The notes beneath the pieces were generated by a model. The model had not been told where the DNA came from, searched no databases, and worked only from the letters and a program-made list of their open reading frames with translations. From an uncultured Lachnospiraceae bacterium (GTDB lineage Bacteria > Bacillota > Clostridia > Lachnospirales > Lachnospiraceae): a DNA stretch of 64,000 bases. The stretch covers positions 124,001 through 188,000 of the forward strand of contig CAJUBE010000001.1 of the NCBI GenBank assembly GCA_910584725.1, in the 5' to 3' direction. Position 1 is the stretch's first letter. The number at the start of each line of letters is the position of its first letter. The translations under genes were made by a program, and so were the position numbers. Below are positions 27,262-35,803 of this stretch, one piece after another.

Positions 27262-28797
27262 TTAAAACCCCTGATAGATAAACTCCGCCGCGCTGTACCC
27301 CGGCCCATAGTACCCTAACAGAATTACCGCAAACAATAACGCATACCACAAAATCCAGCGAAGGAAAAGTGGCTTTTTCGCAATGCATTCCCGCACCGGT
27401 CCCTTTCTCTGTTTCAGGGAAACTGCCCACAGGAGAAGGAGGGCCAGAACAGCCACCGCCGTCTCAATGCCGTCAAGGCCGAGCTGCAGCAGGGAACCGT
27501 CCCATAGGATCTGCGGATTCCACTCGCCCACCGCACTCTTAAGCATGGCAAACGCGTCGCCCACCGAGGCGGCGCGGAAAAACAGATCGCCGATACACAC
27601 GAGAAAAAAGGTGCGCAGGATGCGAATGCCGCTTAAAAAGCGTCCCTCTCCACTTACATGAAGCCGCTCATTCAGACGGGCAAAGGGCGGCGCCAGCAGC
27701 TCCTCCATCACGATATAAAACCAGTGCAGCAATCCGGAACCGATCACAAACTTCCAGTCGCCGCCGTGCCAGACACCCACCGTCAGCCACAGGACAAACA
27801 TGGCCGCAAACGTGGCGTACTGCTTTCCGCGCTTTTTCCCAAATTTTTCCTTAAAGGACTTATTTAAGGTTGTAAAGAGTTTTGACCGAAGAAGCGGATA
27901 AAAAACATAATCCTTCATCCAAACGCCCAGCGTGATATGCCATCTGCGCCAGTATTCCGCCACGCTCTTCGAAAAAAACGGCGTCTGGAAGTTTTCAGGC
28001 AGAGCGATACCCAGACTCTGCGACAGCCCCAGCACGATATCCATACAACCGGAAAAATCCGTGTAGAGCTGAAAAGCGTAGCAGGCAGTCGCCACCCAGA
28101 TGTACGCGCCCGGATACCCTTCGTAATCGCCGTAAACCGTATTCACCAAAACGCCCAGTCTCTCGGCGATCACCAGCTTCTTAAAAAAGCCCCAGACCAT
28201 GCGCTGTAAGCCCCGCGTCACCTGCTTATAGTCAAAGGCATGGGGCGCAAAAAACTGCGCCGCATGCTCCCTGTACTTTAAAATCGGCCCGGAAATCAGA
28301 TTGGGAAAATACAGCCCGTAGAGCGCGAGCTTCCCCAAATTTTTCTGCGCATCCGCCAACCCATAATAGACGTCAATCACATAACCCAGCAGGGAAAACG
28401 TATAAAAGCTCACCCCCAGAGGCACCAGAAAATCCGTCCCGGCAATCAGTTCGTCCGGCCCGCCGAACAAATGCACGACACCATCCACCGTATTGATAAA
28501 GAAATTCACATATTTCAGAGCAAAGAGAATGCCGATATTGACTAATATAGTCACTATAAGGATGCCCCTGCGCACCTTCTCCGCCTCCTGCGGCGCCCTT
28601 GCAAGCGCATTCGTTCCCAGATAACAGGCTCCCACGGACACAAGTGGATAGAGAATCAGGATTCCCTGCCCCGCAAGCAGGCAGTACGCGACGCTTCCCA
28701 ACAAAAGAAATCCCCATTGCAGCTTACGGGGAATGCAATAATAAACGATTAATAAAACGGCAAAAAAACACAAAAAATAAAAGGAAGTGATACCCAT
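27262..28797 (-). CDS. MBOAT family O-acyltransferase
   Basis: The start at 28797 (MGITSFYFLCFF) has GGAGG nine bases upstream, giving 511 residues. The MBOAT core is clear: SFYTFSLLGYVIDVYYG, LYFPNLISGPILKY, LYTDFSGCMDIVLGLSQSLG, FSKSVAEYWRRWHITLGVWM, YVFYPLLRSK and LTVGVWHGGDWKFV, with the catalytic-type His in VWHGG. It is less like AlgI than the MBOATs at 2536 and 30429, with a longer C-terminal half. It should move an acyl group onto a surface glycan. It is divergent from the gene at 28892 and has no obvious SGNH partner next to it. Confidence 0.9.
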   Translation of the reverse strand: MGITSFYFLCFFAVLLIVYYCIPRKLQWGFLLLGSVAYCLLAGQGILILYPLVSVGACYLGTNALARAPQEAEKVRRGILIVTILVNIGILFALKYVNFFINTVDGVVHLFGGPDELIAGTDFLVPLGVSFYTFSLLGYVIDVYYGLADAQKNLGKLALYGLYFPNLISGPILKYREHAAQFFAPHAFDYKQVTRGLQRMVWGFFKKLVIAERLGVLVNTVYGDYEGYPGAYIWVATACYAFQLYTDFSGCMDIVLGLSQSLGIALPENFQTPFFSKSVAEYWRRWHITLGVWMKDYVFYPLLRSKLFTTLNKSFKEKFGKKRGKQYATFAAMFVLWLTVGVWHGGDWKFVIGSGLLHWFYIVMEELLAPPFARLNERLHVSGEGRFLSGIRILRTFFLVCIGDLFFRAASVGDAFAMLKSAVGEWNPQILWDGSLLQLGLDGIETAVAVLALLLLWAVSLKQRKGPVRECIAKKPLFLRWILWYALLFAVILLGYYGPGYSAAEFIYQGF

Positions 28798-28891
28798 ATT
28801 TTCATCCGCCTCCGTTTTCACTATAGCACATGGTTGTAAATATTTCCACAATACAGTAAAATAATTAGCAGAAACGGAGGAGACCGCATCA

Positions 28892-30412
28892 ATGAAAAAC
28901 AGGAAATTTCCCGCATGGCTTAAGATAGAACAGAAGGATCGGACGCTCTTTTTTTCTTTGACAGCGTTGTGCGCCGTCTATGTCCTGCCCATCATCCTTG
29001 CCAACCGCTATTATCAGGATGATCTCTCCCGCAGTCTCTACGGGATTACGGGCTGGAAAAACGACGCAAGGCCGCTCACGGAATGCTTGGTAACCTGGCT
29101 TTGCGGCGGCTTTCCCATAGGGGATGTGCACCCTCTTCCCCTTCTTTTGTCCGTCCTCCTTTTCGCTTACACGATTACGCTGTACGCAAAGCGTTACCCG
29201 TCCGGGGAAAGCCGCATGACTTCCGCTCTCTGCATCGGATTTCTCGTGATTGCCAATCCCTTTCTCCTGTCAAACCTTTCCTACCGGTTTGACTGCGTCA
29301 CCATGATTCTGGCTCTCTGCGCGGCGGTTCTGCCCTATGTGGTTCCCCCGAAAAAAGCGCTCTGGAAAATTTTTCTGTTTTCCCTTTTTCTGTGCCTTGT
29401 CACACTCACCACATACCAGCCCGCCATAGGCGTATATATCAGTCTTTGGTTTCTGGAAGTGTTTTTCATGCTCTTTTCGGAACGCCTTGACCTGCCCAGA
29501 CTTTTTGTACGCGGAATTGCCTGCATTTTCAGCGTTCTGCTCTACAAATATTTGATATTAAACTACTATATCTATACCGGAAACGGCGGATGGCAGCCGG
29601 AAGCTTACCGCTTCGCCTGGCATTCCGAAGATGGGTTTTTCTCAGGCATTGCCTTAAATCTGCAAACCTTTGCAAAGCTTATCACCATGGCGGCGCAGAG
29701 CATTCCCACGCCCATGCTTGTGCTCCTCGCCATCCTCACGGCGGCGGGCATGGTTGTTTGGGGAATAACCCTCTGGGGCCGCAAAAAGAAGCGGTATCTC
29801 AAAATCTTATCCCTCGTATACCTGCTCTTCCTGCCAGTTTTCGTGACTCTGGGAGCAGTCAGCCCGCTTTTGGTTCTGACCCATTCCAATTTCAGCATAA
29901 GCGCGCACTCCCTGCTGTGCCTGTGCAGCGTCGGGTTGTGGGCCGGCATTATGATTTCCGCTCTTTACACCAGATTTTCACGGCTTGGCCCTCTTCTTTT
30001 CCTTCCCTGTATGCTTTTCGGGCTGACCTTTTCCTACAGCTACGGAAATGCCATGACCAGCCAGAAGCAATATGAGGAATACCTGATTTACAGCATTGTG
30101 CATGATGTGGAAACACTGAATGCGGACGGCTCTTTTGAAAAGCTGACTATATCAGGCAGGATACCGCGTTCTCCCCAGACAACGCGGCTGAGGGAAAAGT
30201 ATCCTCTTTTCCGCCATCTGGTGCCTGTTTATCCGTCAAACTCATCCTATCTCGGCGGTGCGCTGCTCCTGCACTATACGCAGGAATCTTTTGACTTCGA
30301 AAAGCTGACGGAGGAAGATCAAAACCTGATTGACAGCGCGGAGCCCGCTGCGGCAAACAGCGTCTACGCCTGCTACAAAAACGGAGATAAAATCATCATC
30401 CTCTTTCAATAG
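28892..30412 (+). CDS. Integral membrane glycosyltransferase, GtrII-like (Glucos_trans_II type)
   Basis: A 506-residue polytopic protein with a GGAGGAG site. After the first helix the loop ANRYYQDDLSRSLYGITGWKNDARPLTECL closely follows the start of the GtrII/Glucos_trans_II family, whose paired Asp residues in that loop are thought to be catalytic. About ten helices and a short outside C-terminal domain follow. GtrII proteins add glucosyl groups to surface polysaccharides from polyprenyl-phosphate sugar, so this is a likely terminal acceptor-side enzyme for the DPM-like GT2 and GtrA proteins. It ends 17 bases before the MBOAT start at 30429. Confidence 0.82.
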   Translation: MKNRKFPAWLKIEQKDRTLFFSLTALCAVYVLPIILANRYYQDDLSRSLYGITGWKNDARPLTECLVTWLCGGFPIGDVHPLPLLLSVLLFAYTITLYAKRYPSGESRMTSALCIGFLVIANPFLLSNLSYRFDCVTMILALCAAVLPYVVPPKKALWKIFLFSLFLCLVTLTTYQPAIGVYISLWFLEVFFMLFSERLDLPRLFVRGIACIFSVLLYKYLILNYYIYTGNGGWQPEAYRFAWHSEDGFFSGIALNLQTFAKLITMAAQSIPTPMLVLLAILTAAGMVVWGITLWGRKKKRYLKILSLVYLLFLPVFVTLGAVSPLLVLTHSNFSISAHSLLCLCSVGLWAGIMISALYTRFSRLGPLLFLPCMLFGLTFSYSYGNAMTSQKQYEEYLIYSIVHDVETLNADGSFEKLTISGRIPRSPQTTRLREKYPLFRHLVPVYPSNSSYLGGALLLHYTQESFDFEKLTEEDQNLIDSAEPAAANSVYACYKNGDKIIILFQ

Positions 30413-30428
30413 AGGAGCGGAGGCAGCT

Positions 30429-31874
30429 ATGCTTTTTAATTCGATCCCTTTTGCCGTCTTTTTGCTGGCGGCCTTTATTCTGTACCATATCGTGCCCGCC
30501 AGATTCCGGTGGGTTTTCCTGCTGGCGGCAAGCTATGCCTTTTACATGAATCTGCACGCCGCCTACGGCATTTTACTCCTCTTTTCCACGGCCCTTACCT
30601 ATTTTCTGGCTCTGGGGCTGGAAAGAGCCCCGGATCATGCGAAGAAAAATCTCTGCCTGCTTGGCGGCATCCTGCCCCTTGTGGGTATCCTTCTGATTTT
30701 TAAGCTGGGAGCCCCCGTGATCGACCGCCTGAACGCCATGATCGACGCGGGCCGCCTCTCCCTGCACCCCCTCACCTTGAGAATCCTGCTGCCCGCAGGC
30801 GTTTCCTTTTACTTTTTTCAATCCATGGGATATCTGATCGACGTATATAAAGGCAAAATCCGCGCGGAGCGGCACTTTGGTTATTATGCCCTGTTCGTCT
30901 CCTTTTTCCCGCAGCTTCTGGCAGGCCCTATCGGGCGGGCTGACGCGCTTTTGCCGCAGTTAAAAAAGGAGCGGCGGTTTGACTATAAGAAAGTGACTTA
31001 CGGACTCAAGCTGATGACCTGGGGGTATTTTAAAAAGCTGGTAATTGCGGACGTGTTCGCCGTCACCGTAAATAAGGTGTACGACAACGCGCACAGCTAT
31101 GTCGGGCTTGTCTTTATCATCGTCACGGTGATGTTTGCCATTGAAATCTACTGTGATTTTTCAGGCTACTCGGACATCGCCATCGGCTGTGCAAAGCTCT
31201 TTGGCATTGAGCTTGCAGCCAACTTTAAAAGTCCCTACCTCTCCTTTTCCATCAAGGAATTCTGGAGCCGCTGGCACATCTCGCTGTCCACATGGTTCCG
31301 GGACTATGTCTATATTCCCCTTGGCGGCAATCGGGTGCCGAAATGGCGTAACTGCCTGAACCTCCTTATCACTTTTCTGGTAAGCGGATTCTGGCACGGA
31401 AGCAGCCTGACCTACATCCTCTGGGGCGCGATTCACGGCATCCTGCAGATTCTTGAAACGTTGATCTACCCGAAAACACGAAAGGGCGTCTCTGTCGTCC
31501 GCAGGAAACATTGGTGGCAGCTTCCCGTGACTTTCACCCTGCTCTGCTTAACCTGGATCTTTTTCCGGGCAAACACGATTCAGGATGCCTTCTGGATTTG
31601 TTCCCGGCTGTTCTGGGATATCGGAAGACCCCTGAATTATTTGAAAACGGCTGTTATTTGTCTGGATATGCCCTATCTGTCCATGTGTGGTATGCTGCTG
31701 TCGGCGGCTGTGCTTTTTGTTTATGATCTCGCCTCGCTGAAACGGGATGTGATCTGCGCAGTGTCCCGGCAGAGAGGCATTGTGCGATGGAGTGTCTATG
31801 TGCTGCTTTTGGTGGTGATTGCGCTGTTTTCTTACAAGGGAATTGCGACGGAGTTTATTTATTTTCAATTTTAA
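30429..31874 (+). CDS. MBOAT family O-acyltransferase (AlgI-like)
   Basis: The start at 30429 (MLFNSIPFAVFLL) has GGAGG eight bases upstream; the 481 residues are the usual AlgI size. Motifs in order: VSFYFFQSMGYLIDVYKG, FFPQLLAGPIGRA, IYCDFSGYSDIAIGCAKLFG, FSIKEFWSRWHISLSTWFRDYVYIPLGGNR and VSGFWHGSSLTYI with the conserved His. It forms a transcription unit with the GtrII-like gene before it and the DltD-like SGNH protein after it (31966). This MBOAT plus SGNH pair is the normal two-part machine for O-acylating an exported polysaccharide. Confidence 0.94.
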   Translation: MLFNSIPFAVFLLAAFILYHIVPARFRWVFLLAASYAFYMNLHAAYGILLLFSTALTYFLALGLERAPDHAKKNLCLLGGILPLVGILLIFKLGAPVIDRLNAMIDAGRLSLHPLTLRILLPAGVSFYFFQSMGYLIDVYKGKIRAERHFGYYALFVSFFPQLLAGPIGRADALLPQLKKERRFDYKKVTYGLKLMTWGYFKKLVIADVFAVTVNKVYDNAHSYVGLVFIIVTVMFAIEIYCDFSGYSDIAIGCAKLFGIELAANFKSPYLSFSIKEFWSRWHISLSTWFRDYVYIPLGGNRVPKWRNCLNLLITFLVSGFWHGSSLTYILWGAIHGILQILETLIYPKTRKGVSVVRRKHWWQLPVTFTLLCLTWIFFRANTIQDAFWICSRLFWDIGRPLNYLKTAVICLDMPYLSMCGMLLSAAVLFVYDLASLKRDVICAVSRQRGIVRWSVYVLLLVVIALFSYKGIATEFIYFQF

Positions 31875-31965
31875 AGAAAATTTTGTAAAATAGATTTTCT
31901 CCACAAGGACAACGACAAGAGTAATTTTCACAATTTGCCAAGCCGGAACAGGAAAGGAATATTGT

Positions 31966-33033
31966 ATGAAACCTCAAAAAACAATTCTCATATTTATAAT
32001 AAAATGTATTTCCATCCCTGCGGCGGCGGTGCTTGTTTTATTTCTTCTGAATATTCCGTATCGGGAAATCGATGATGCGAAGTATATGGATATGTGGAAT
32101 CTGCGGATGCTGGGGAATCAGATTAATGAGGTGGAGATCGCCAATGTTGGCAGCTCCCACGGGGCGTATGATTTTATCTATGACGAGCTGACGGAGGACG
32201 GGTATTCCTGCTTTAACTTCGGCAGCGTGAGCCAGACATATCAGTATGACCTGGCTCTGCTAAAAGAGTATGGCGGGCATCTGGATGATGGCTGCGTGGT
32301 GTTTATCCCTGTTTCCTACTTTTCTTTCAACAACGAGACAGTGAATGAAACCGAAGCCCAGGCGCTTTCCATCAAATACTACCACTGCCTCTCCCCGAAA
32401 AACATACCCGACTACGATCTCTACACAGATATCGTGACGACGAGGCTTCCGATTCTCTCCGCCGGGAAGGATCTCTTAAAGCTGGTGCCGGAGTTTTCCC
32501 CTTCTCTCAAGGTATTCGCCGCTGAGGGGAACCCCGACGCATCCGAAACAGACGAAGCCGCCGCAGATACCCCGGAGGCGCACGAAATGAATGAAGTTTC
32601 CGCAGATCACTCGGATATGCCTGAAATGGACGAGGCCGCCGTCGCGGAGTTCGCAAATCGGGCCGCCATGCGCTTCGACCGGCATTTCAACAACAAGGAA
32701 ACTCTCTTTTTGCCTGAGCGTGAAGAGCAGCTTCTGTCCCTAATCGACTACTGCAAAAAACACGAGCTTACGCCCGTGCTTATCACCACACCATTTTCTT
32801 CCTACTATAACGACCCGGTGCCGGAAGATTTCTTAGACCGCTTTTACGGCACGATCAACCGCATCGCGTCTGACACAGGTGTCAATTATTACGACTACTC
32901 CCACGACGCGCGATTCAGCGAAAATCTGACATATTTTTCAGACTCCGACCATCTGAACGCGGAGGGAGCGGCGTATTTCATGGAAATCATCTCGGAGGAG
33001 GTGCCGGAGCTGCGGGATGTCATCCGTGGGTGA
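31966..33033 (+). CDS. DltD/AlgX-like SGNH protein, partner of the preceding MBOAT
   Basis: A 355-residue protein with one N-terminal anchor helix (about residues 7-28) and an extracytoplasmic SGNH-like domain. IANVGSSHGAYDF carries the Gly-Ser-Ser-His nucleophile block seen in DltD-like proteins, PVSYFSFNNE follows, and DSDHLNAEGAAYFM near the end supplies the Asp/His pair. Residues about 185-225 are an acidic low-complexity insertion with a degenerate MDEAA-type repeat, which normal family members lack; it could be a flexible loop. It follows the MBOAT at 30429 by 91 bases and likely acts with it in O-acylation. Confidence 0.8.
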   Translation: MKPQKTILIFIIKCISIPAAAVLVLFLLNIPYREIDDAKYMDMWNLRMLGNQINEVEIANVGSSHGAYDFIYDELTEDGYSCFNFGSVSQTYQYDLALLKEYGGHLDDGCVVFIPVSYFSFNNETVNETEAQALSIKYYHCLSPKNIPDYDLYTDIVTTRLPILSAGKDLLKLVPEFSPSLKVFAAEGNPDASETDEAAADTPEAHEMNEVSADHSDMPEMDEAAVAEFANRAAMRFDRHFNNKETLFLPEREEQLLSLIDYCKKHELTPVLITTPFSSYYNDPVPEDFLDRFYGTINRIASDTGVNYYDYSHDARFSENLTYFSDSDHLNAEGAAYFMEIISEEVPELRDVIRG

Positions 33034-33057
33034 CATCACATGCCGCCAACTTTTTTA

Positions 33058-33086
33058 TTGCAAAAGCAGGTCGAATTGTGTATAAT
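33058..33086 (+). promoter_or_regulatory. Promoter for the antisense RNA
   Basis: The -35 TTGCAA (33058-33063) and perfect -10 TATAAT (33081-33086) are spaced by the ideal 17 bases. No open reading frame with a ribosome-binding site follows; the transcript runs into the 3' end of the small toxin gene on the other strand. Confidence 0.75.
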
Positions 33087-33092
33087 ATGCTT

Positions 33093-33209
33093 AACAAGGG
33101 AGCCGGAAGGTGAATGCAGCTCACCCGACCCGGCGAAAAACTAAATTAGACTTTGAGAAATAGTCGTCCAGTCATTGCCAGTGAGCGGGACGGCTATTTC
33201 TTATTTTTC
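33093..33209 (+). ncRNA. Putative antitoxin antisense RNA (type I toxin-antitoxin)
   Basis: Predicted from the promoter at 33058 and a terminator formed by GAAATAGTCGTCC (33157-33169) and GGACGGCTATTTC (33188-33200), one wobble pair, followed by TTATTTTTC. The RNA would carry a 5' structure (GCCGG ... CCGGC enclosing GGTGA ... TCACC) and be complementary to the last codons and 3' untranslated region of the toxin mRNA. This convergent 3' overlap is the layout of the TxpA/RatA and BsrG/SR4 systems of Bacillus. Size and processing are inferred. Confidence 0.6.
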
Positions 33210-33277
33210 AAATTCAGAATCGCTACGATTAACAAAGCAATGCTTGCTATCAAACTCAATTCCTCATATGTACTCAT
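33194..33277 (-). CDS. TxpA/BsrG-like small hydrophobic toxin ('putative holin-like toxin')
   Basis: This gene encodes 27 residues: a short polar start (MSTYEEL), one membrane helix (SLIASIALLIVAILNL) and a basic tail (KNKK). That is the pattern of the widespread Firmicutes holin-like type I toxins, which insert into the cell's own membrane. A strong GGAAGGGGTGATT site precedes the ATG, and a TATAAT -10 is present at 33347-33352. The stop codon is the first part of the terminator stem shared with the antisense RNA. It sits in a small accessory patch between the acyltransferase operon and a DUF4143 ATPase. Toxic activity is inferred. Confidence 0.75.
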   Translation of the reverse strand: MSTYEELSLIASIALLIVAILNLKNKK

Positions 33278-33395
33278 AATAATCACCCCTTCCGATAGGT
33301 ACTCGGATCAGGTGAGAGCACGTCCCCCAGCTCCCCAGGTAAACATATTATATTGTCACAGTTTCATGACTTCCACATAAAAAATGCCGCGTACC

Positions 33396-34688
33396 TCACA
33401 GCAATTCCCGTGTCCTCCGCGCAAGATACAGCGGCATATTGGTGATATACCCATCCTTCCGATACCCGCATTTCGAGAAACGGAGTGCGTACTCCGGCTG
33501 GTGATCGGCAATATATCTTTTGAACGACGGGGCGGATTTATCTTCCCCGGCCTTTGCCTCCACAGGGATAATCTCCGTACCATATTGCAATACAAAGTCA
33601 ATTTCACTGTTTTTATCGGAATAATACCGGGGCTCGATTCCGAACTGCCCGCGAAGCTGCTGTAAACAGTAATTTTCCGTCAGCGGCCCCTTGAATTGGT
33701 AATCAGTCTTCAATAAAATGGCGCTGTTGTCCACACCAGCCATGTGTTTGAGAAGTCCGGTGTCAAATACAAAAAGTTTAAACTGATCCAGTCTGTCAAA
33801 GGCCGAAAGGGGATGTTCCATTTTGGAGACGTTGTAGACACGGTTAAGCATCCCGGCTGAGACAAGCCATTCGATTGCCTCCTCAAAATCGCGCGCCCTG
33901 CCGCCCTCGCGGACAGCGCCGTACATAAACTTTTCGTTTGGTTTGGCAAGCTGTGTGACAATACTGCGGAACACCATGAGAATCCGCCCGCTGTTCACTT
34001 TTCCGTTGTGTTTGGAAAAATCATTTTCATAGACTTCAATCAATTCACGCTGTATCCGGGAAATTTTCTCCGGATCACGGTACTTCACCCACGAGTTGAC
34101 GCATTCCGGCATACCGCCGATGATCAGATAGTTGTTGTACGCTTCCAGCAGGCGGTTGTGGAAAATATCCTCAATCTGCTGATTTTTCTGAATGTCCGCA
34201 TAATAGTTATAGAGAGCCGGATCAACCGCCTCAAGGAACTCGTCAAAGGTCAGCGGAAAGACATCGAGCAGATTCACCATGCCGACCGGATAAGATTTCG
34301 GCTTGGCAAGAAGCGTTCCGAGAAGGCTGCCTGCGGCAATCACATGGTAATCATTGGCTTTCTCCTTGAAATATTTCAGTGTGTTTAATGCCTCCGGGCA
34401 CTCCTGTATCTCATCAAAAATAAGAAGCGTTTCGCCCGGCAGAATTTTTTCCCCGGCAATCATGGAAAGAAGCTCTATGATCCGGTGCGGATTCTTGTTT
34501 GTCTCAAAAATGGACTTTAGTTCATCCTCTTCGTCAAAGTTAAAATAGACAAAATTATCATAACAGCTCCGGCCAAATTCTTTCATAAGCCATGTCTTGC
34601 CGACCTGGCGCGCCCCCTTCAAAACCATGGGTTTGCGCTCTTCACTGGTTTTCCAGTCCATCAAATCCAGAATGACATTGCGCTTCAA
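33396..34688 (-). CDS. AAA-type ATPase with DUF4143 C-terminal domain
   Basis: A complete 430-residue protein. The N-terminal ATPase has Walker A (VLKGARQVGKTWLM, about 22-35) and Walker B (LLIFDEIQECP), with an arginine-rich FPLTFDEFL segment typical of the family. The C-terminal DUF4143 region (GPLTENYCLQQL, YYSDKNSEIDFVLQYG, IIPVEAKAGED) resembles a PD-(D/E)xK nuclease fold: the E-I-D and E-A-K residues form the expected catalytic set. Such ATPases are common strain-variable accessory genes of unclear role; mobile-element or defence functions have been proposed. It stands between a type I toxin-antitoxin locus and an array of 32-bp direct repeats at its own 5' side. Confidence 0.9.
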   Translation of the reverse strand: MKRNVILDLMDWKTSEERKPMVLKGARQVGKTWLMKEFGRSCYDNFVYFNFDEEDELKSIFETNKNPHRIIELLSMIAGEKILPGETLLIFDEIQECPEALNTLKYFKEKANDYHVIAAGSLLGTLLAKPKSYPVGMVNLLDVFPLTFDEFLEAVDPALYNYYADIQKNQQIEDIFHNRLLEAYNNYLIIGGMPECVNSWVKYRDPEKISRIQRELIEVYENDFSKHNGKVNSGRILMVFRSIVTQLAKPNEKFMYGAVREGGRARDFEEAIEWLVSAGMLNRVYNVSKMEHPLSAFDRLDQFKLFVFDTGLLKHMAGVDNSAILLKTDYQFKGPLTENYCLQQLRGQFGIEPRYYSDKNSEIDFVLQYGTEIIPVEAKAGEDKSAPSFKRYIADHQPEYALRFSKCGYRKDGYITNMPLYLARRTRELL

Positions 34689-34727
34689 TGAAATCCCTCC
34701 CTTTTATGTGCCCCAAAACAAGTATTG

Positions 34728-34834
34728 CACATTTTTCCAGGGTTTTCAATTCCATTTTACACATTTTTCTGATTTTTTGGCGATCATTTCGCACATTTTT
34801 CTGGGTTTTTCGGCTGGATTTTACACATTTTTCT
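34728..34834. repeat. Four direct repeats with an exact 32-bp period upstream of the DUF4143 gene
   Basis: CACATTTTTCT (first copy CACATTTTTCC) begins at 34728, 34760, 34792 and 34824, always 32 bases apart. The first three units also share the rest of the 32-mer, best seen between copies 1 and 3 (GGGTTTT..., ending GGATTTTA or CCATTTTA). Because 32 is not a multiple of three, it is not a protein repeat. Three helical turns per unit would put all copies on one DNA face, as operator or iteron sites often are. Confidence 0.75.
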
Positions 34835-34873
34835 AAAATCAGGATCCCGGCACCGCCATTTCGCGGTCAGCCG

Positions 34874-35803
34874 TCACCACTTCCCCCAAAGCACCGCTTC
34901 CATCTCCACATGCCTGTCCTCGCGCAGATAAAAATCTTCCGCCGCCTCCTGCGCGATCTCGGGCGTGACCTCCTCCGGCAAAGTAAGTCCCGGGTGAAAA
35001 AGAATTTCCAGCGTTCTCCCGTCCTTTTCGGCCTTTCGCCTCATCTTCCTGTAAAGTCTTTCTATTCTCGGCCGGTCCATCCGCCCGCTCATCACAAGCC
35101 CCCAGAGATACATCGGTTTCAGCCTGCTCTCTTTGCAGAAGCGGTCCACTTTATGAGAATAGAGGGCAAGGAGCCTGTTTTTCACGAAATTGATGGGGCG
35201 GTAGGTTTTGTAAAGTGACACATCTGTCAGAAATACGCCCAGCGCTTCTTTGGAATTACGGATATATTCTAACGCATACCCCTCCTCGCGCACCACTTCC
35301 AGAACCGCCTCCCACACCACGGGAATCATGTGGGCGTGCTGGTGGCTGTCAATCCGAAGCCCTTTCTGCCCACAGGGAACTCCCTTTTCGGCGGCAATTT
35401 CCATACATTTTATGACAGCCCCCTGCGCTTTCGCAAGCTGGGCTTTGATTTCACACTTCAACTGCGTCTTGATTTTCTTCCTCTTATGCGGCAGATAGGA
35501 CGCCGCAAAAAGGCCGCCCCAGCCAAGCCCCATCAGATCGGTGCCGGGCTTTAGCAGATCAGGCGCCTGCGCTCTCCCCGCCAGACTTCTTCCCTCCACA
35601 AAATCCAGATGCACCGACAAGAGCGGCAGAAAAGGCAGCTTTGGTATCTCCGCATAAAACAGCTCCATACACGCCTCAAAACAGCTCATATTGGGCACGA
35701 TACTGATGCTGTCAAGCCTGCCTGCCCGCATACACTCCAGCATATCCTTGGAAGTGTTTACGGTCAGCGCATAGTCGTCCGCGTGAATATCAGGTTTACT
35801 CAT
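34874..35803 (-). CDS. ChbG/HpnK-family (YdjC-like) carbohydrate deacetylase
   Basis: A 309-residue protein with the metal-site motifs of the YdjC/ChbG/HpnK fold: IHADDYALT near the N-terminus, LSVHLDFVEG, RIDSHQHAHM and LFHPG. Known members remove N-acetyl groups from N-acetylglucosamine-containing sugars or lipids using a divalent metal. Here it may deacetylate a lipid-linked or polymeric glycan intermediate. The start overlaps the end of the membrane gene upstream by eight bases with a GGAGGG site inside that gene, indicating translational coupling. Confidence 0.88.
   Translation of the reverse strand: MSKPDIHADDYALTVNTSKDMLECMRAGRLDSISIVPNMSCFEACMELFYAEIPKLPFLPLLSVHLDFVEGRSLAGRAQAPDLLKPGTDLMGLGWGGLFAASYLPHKRKKIKTQLKCEIKAQLAKAQGAVIKCMEIAAEKGVPCGQKGLRIDSHQHAHMIPVVWEAVLEVVREEGYALEYIRNSKEALGVFLTDVSLYKTYRPINFVKNRLLALYSHKVDRFCKESRLKPMYLWGLVMSGRMDRPRIERLYRKMRRKAEKDGRTLEILFHPGLTLPEEVTPEIAQEAAEDFYLREDRHVEMEAVLWGKW

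Noticed and set aside
34728..34834. CRISPR array
   Set aside because: The 32-bp units are contiguous and similar along their length, with no alternating unique spacers and no cas genes nearby.
34688..35218. Plus-strand frame with repeated HFSRVF/HIFLIF segments
   Set aside because: The repetition comes from the 32-bp DNA repeats, whose period is not a multiple of three, and the frame runs into the ChbG-like gene antisense.
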